Positions 62,243 through 64,000 of a stretch of DNA of 64,000 nucleotides are shown in pieces. The stretch spans positions 18,815 through 82,814 of the forward strand of contig NZ_JQKI01000028.1 of the NCBI RefSeq assembly GCF_000745965.1. Direction: 5' to 3'. Under the pieces are notes generated by a model, which did no database searches, was not told where the DNA came from, and saw nothing but the letters and a program-made list of their open reading frames with translations. Source of the DNA: Edaphobacter aggregans DSM 19364 (GTDB lineage: Bacteria; Acidobacteriota; Terriglobia; Terriglobales; Acidobacteriaceae). A program made the position numbers and the translations under genes. How positions within the stretch are numbered: the stretch's first letter is position 1; every line of letters starts with the position of its first letter.

Positions 62243-63523
62243 GTGCCTACAGCCAACAATCGTCTCCGGGCCAGCGCGCTCGGCGTACTTCTTCTCACCC
62301 TTGTGCCCCTCTCGGGCTGCCGCCGCGGCGGATTCCCCGACGTCCCCGCCGGATACCGTGAGTTCGCCTATGTCACCAACGGAGGCTCGAACACCGTCAG
62401 CGTTCTCGACCTCGTCAACCTGCGTCAGGACCGCACCCTACGGGTCGGCGACAATCCCACCGGAATCGCCGAAAACCCCGTCCGCAACGAGGTCTACGCA
62501 GTCAACTCCCAGTCCGGAACCGTTACCGTCATCGACGCCGCCACCAACACCGTCGCCGCCACCATCGGGGTTCACCGCCAGCCGTACTTCATCAGCATAG
62601 ACGCCCAGGGCGGCCGCGCCTACGTCGCCAACTCCGGCTCCAACTCCGTCAGCGTCATCGACCTCGATCGGCGCCGCGAGATCGCTGTCGCCGGTGCCGG
62701 CGAGCAGCCCGGCCTCGCCCGTATCTCCCCCGACATGCGCTCGCTCGTCGTTTCCAACCGCGGCAGCGGAAGCGTCTCGGTCTACAGTGCCGCCCCCTAC
62801 ATCAGCTCCCGCGCTCCGGCACCGGGTGTTCTGAACGGCCCGGCTGCCAATCCTCCGGCCCATCCCGCTGTGCCTCCCGGACCGCCCCTCCGCCTCCGCG
62901 CCGCCTTCCCCGGATGCCCCGGAGCCACCGACATCGCCATATTGCCCGACTCCTCCAAGGCCTTCATCGCCTGCTCCGGCGGCCACCAAGTTATGGCCAT
63001 CAGTCTCGCCGCCGAACCCGGATCCTGGCCCGCCCGCCAGGACCCCGCCGCCACCTCCGACCATCTCCTCACTCTCCTCGACGTCGGCCTCAGCCCCGTC
63101 CATCTCGCCATGAAGCCCGACGGCGGCGAGATCTTCGTCTCCAACTTCGGCTCCGACTCCATCTCCGAGATCTCCACCTGGACCAACGAGGTCGGCGGAA
63201 CCTATCTCATCGGCTCCAAACCCACCCACGGTATCGTCACTCGCGACAACTCCACCCTCTGGGTCTCCATCTTCGGCTCGGACCTCATCAGCATCTACAG
63301 CATCGACGACGGCCAGCTCGTTGCCACCGTCCATACCGGCTCCGGCCCCGACGCCCTCGCCTTCTCCGCCGACGAGCACCTCCTGCTCGCCGCCGATGCG
63401 TACTCCGGCGACGTCGCAGTCATCCGAACTCAGGGCAAACAGGGCGCCGCCCTATTCACCATCCTCCCCGCCGGAGCCCAACCCAACGCGATCACCGTAA
63501 AGGCCATCCGCCCCACCCCATAG
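62243..63523 (+). CDS. Beta-propeller lipoprotein (YVTN/NHL repeat)
   Basis: A 426-residue protein. The signal with lipobox LTLVPLSGC marks a lipoprotein. About seven blades follow with YVTN-type repeats (FAYVTNGGSNTVSVLDLVNL, VYAVNSQSGTVTVIDAATNT, AYVANSGSNSVSVIDLDRRR, IFVSNFGSDSISEISTWTNE). A Pro-rich insert lies in the middle (LNGPAANPPAHPAVPPGPPL). Such propellers bind proteins or sugars at the cell surface, or act near cytochrome systems. The start is GTG. No partner is evident. Confidence 0.87.
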   Translation: MPTANNRLRASALGVLLLTLVPLSGCRRGGFPDVPAGYREFAYVTNGGSNTVSVLDLVNLRQDRTLRVGDNPTGIAENPVRNEVYAVNSQSGTVTVIDAATNTVAATIGVHRQPYFISIDAQGGRAYVANSGSNSVSVIDLDRRREIAVAGAGEQPGLARISPDMRSLVVSNRGSGSVSVYSAAPYISSRAPAPGVLNGPAANPPAHPAVPPGPPLRLRAAFPGCPGATDIAILPDSSKAFIACSGGHQVMAISLAAEPGSWPARQDPAATSDHLLTLLDVGLSPVHLAMKPDGGEIFVSNFGSDSISEISTWTNEVGGTYLIGSKPTHGIVTRDNSTLWVSIFGSDLISIYSIDDGQLVATVHTGSGPDALAFSADEHLLLAADAYSGDVAVIRTQGKQGAALFTILPAGAQPNAITVKAIRPTP

Positions 63524-63538
63524 GCCCGAACTTTTTTA

Positions 63539-63603
63539 GCCCGTCATTCTGAGCGAGACCCCGCCGCCCTCGGGTGGGGGCGAACGAAGAACCCCCGCAT
63601 TTC
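63539..63603 (+). repeat. Diverged R1 repeat with GC-rich insert
   Basis: CGTCATTCTGAGCGAG, a CCCGCCGCCCTCGGGTGGGG stretch, then CGAAGAACCCCCGCATTTCG. Confidence 0.55.
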
Positions 63604-63658
63604 GCCCGAAGTGCCACTACTTCACGCGCAGCCAAAGAGTTCCAATCAGCCAAAATCC

Positions 63659-63800
63659 TGTCAAGCCCCAATCCCGGCAAGCTCATGAAAACAAAATGGA
63701 TCCAAGTTGCCGATTAATTACCTCCAATTTGCTAGACTATATACATAACTGAAAAATAAGCACATATCCCCGGGCTCTAAACCTGGGGATATCTCTTTTA
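63659..63800 (+). repeat. R2 composite element, copy 4, cut by an insertion sequence
   Basis: TGTCAAGCCCCAATCCC, TTGCCGATTAATTACCTCC, -10 TAGACT (63733-63738), hairpin ATATCCCC...GGGGATAT (63764-63792) and CTCTTTTA. The later R2 modules are missing because IS630-type sequence starts after the TA at 63799-63800. Confidence 0.75.
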
Positions 63801-64000
63801 GAGCGGATTCAAGGTAGCTGCACCCTGTAATTGCAGAGTCTGAACCATGCTGTGGCGTTGTGGGCGTTGATCCTGGGCAAGGCTTCTGTGATGGCCTGGT
63901 CGAGCTCTTTGGGGTCGCGTGCTTTGGTGGCGCGAAGGAGTTGTTTGAGTTTAGCCCAGGCTTTCTCGATGGGGTTGAGGTCGGGCGAGTAAGGCGGCAG
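63801..64000 (-). mobile_element. IS630-type insertion sequence, one end only
   Basis: The element enters from the right edge. Its likely end (GAGCGGATTCAAGG) directly follows a TA dinucleotide, the IS630 target site. Confidence 0.7.
63809..64000 (-). CDS. IS630 family transposase, C-terminal fragment (5' end outside window)
   Basis: 63 codons plus stop, open to the right edge. LPPYSPDLNPIEKAWAKLKQ holds the last catalytic Glu of the DDE triad in the family form SPDLNPIEKAWAKLK. It continues LLRATKARDPKELDQAITEA and NAHNATAWFRLCNYRVQLP. The stop lies nine bases inside the presumed element end, as is usual for IS630. Confidence 0.92.
   Translation of the reverse strand: MPPYSPDLNPIEKAWAKLKQLLRATKARDPKELDQAITEALPRINAHNATAWFRLCNYRVQLP

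Overview
The window is GC-rich chromosomal DNA whose gene content points to an acidobacterium of the class Terriglobia (Acidobacteriaceae, Granulicella/Edaphobacter/Terriglobus type). This is an inference from the carboxypeptidase-regulatory TonB receptor, the PEP-CTERM protein, several secreted families common in that group, and the interspersed GTCATCCTGAGCG repeats. There is no rRNA and I recognise no tRNA. Both edges cut a gene: murA at the left, an IS630-type transposase at the right.

Layout. 1-9 kb: 3' part of murA, a GNAT enzyme, a large TonB receptor with a promoter/operator, an MFS transporter, a tandem pair of 29-30 residue membrane peptides behind a PEP-CTERM gene, then moaD and a DUF488 gene. 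9-17 kb (mostly minus strand): lon, then mrp-hrcA-grpE-dnaJ (transcribed in that order) and an acyl-CoA thioesterase. 17-24 kb: a MoxR-like AAA+ ATPase and its VWA partner separated by an acyltransferase that looks acquired, a DUF2076 gene and an AsmA-like gene. 24-27.6 kb: a six-gene bufferin-type operon (Cys-rich precursor, DUF692 enzyme, DUF2063 partner, DoxX, ECF sigma, anti-sigma). 27.7-36.4 kb: Nudix, CocE/NonD hydrolase, CDGSH protein, a second ECF sigma system whose sigma gene carries an in-frame amber codon, a UBP zinc finger, and an NtrC-type two-component pair with candidate sigma-54 and enhancer sites. 36.7-44 kb: rph, two unknown envelope genes, a TlpA thioredoxin, a LacD-type aldolase, and a SulP transporter with beta-carbonic anhydrase. 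45-57 kb: guaA, leuS (with an in-frame repeat insertion), an alditol-oxidase-like enzyme, an SDR, endonuclease IV, a DsbA-like protein and an NmrA-like protein. 57-64 kb: a flavodoxin-less CysJ-like reductase, the cytochrome c maturation genes ccmE-ccmA-ybaK-ccmB-ccmC-ccmD (CcmE of the Cys type), a beta-propeller lipoprotein, and the IS630 fragment.

Three dispersed repeat families fill the gaps. R1 (GTCATCCTGAGCG...GTCGAAGGATCTGCGG) has about a dozen copies. R2 is a 200-250 bp composite element (TGTCAAGCCCC ... TGCCGATTAATTACC ... hairpin ... GGGGGGAGGGGG) with four copies plus a remnant. R3 is a hairpin-bearing ~105 bp element with two copies. Every copy I found lies on the same strand although neighbouring genes lie on both. 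A second genome-wide habit is a TANANT -10 box only 6-10 nt before the start codon of several housekeeping genes, suggesting leaderless mRNAs.

The most interesting items are the bufferin operon with its own sigma/anti-sigma pair and nested hairpin, the tandem micro-protein genes, the repeat-derived peptide inside LeuS, the amber codon in the ECF sigma gene, and the R2 element, which reads like a promoter firing straight into a terminator.
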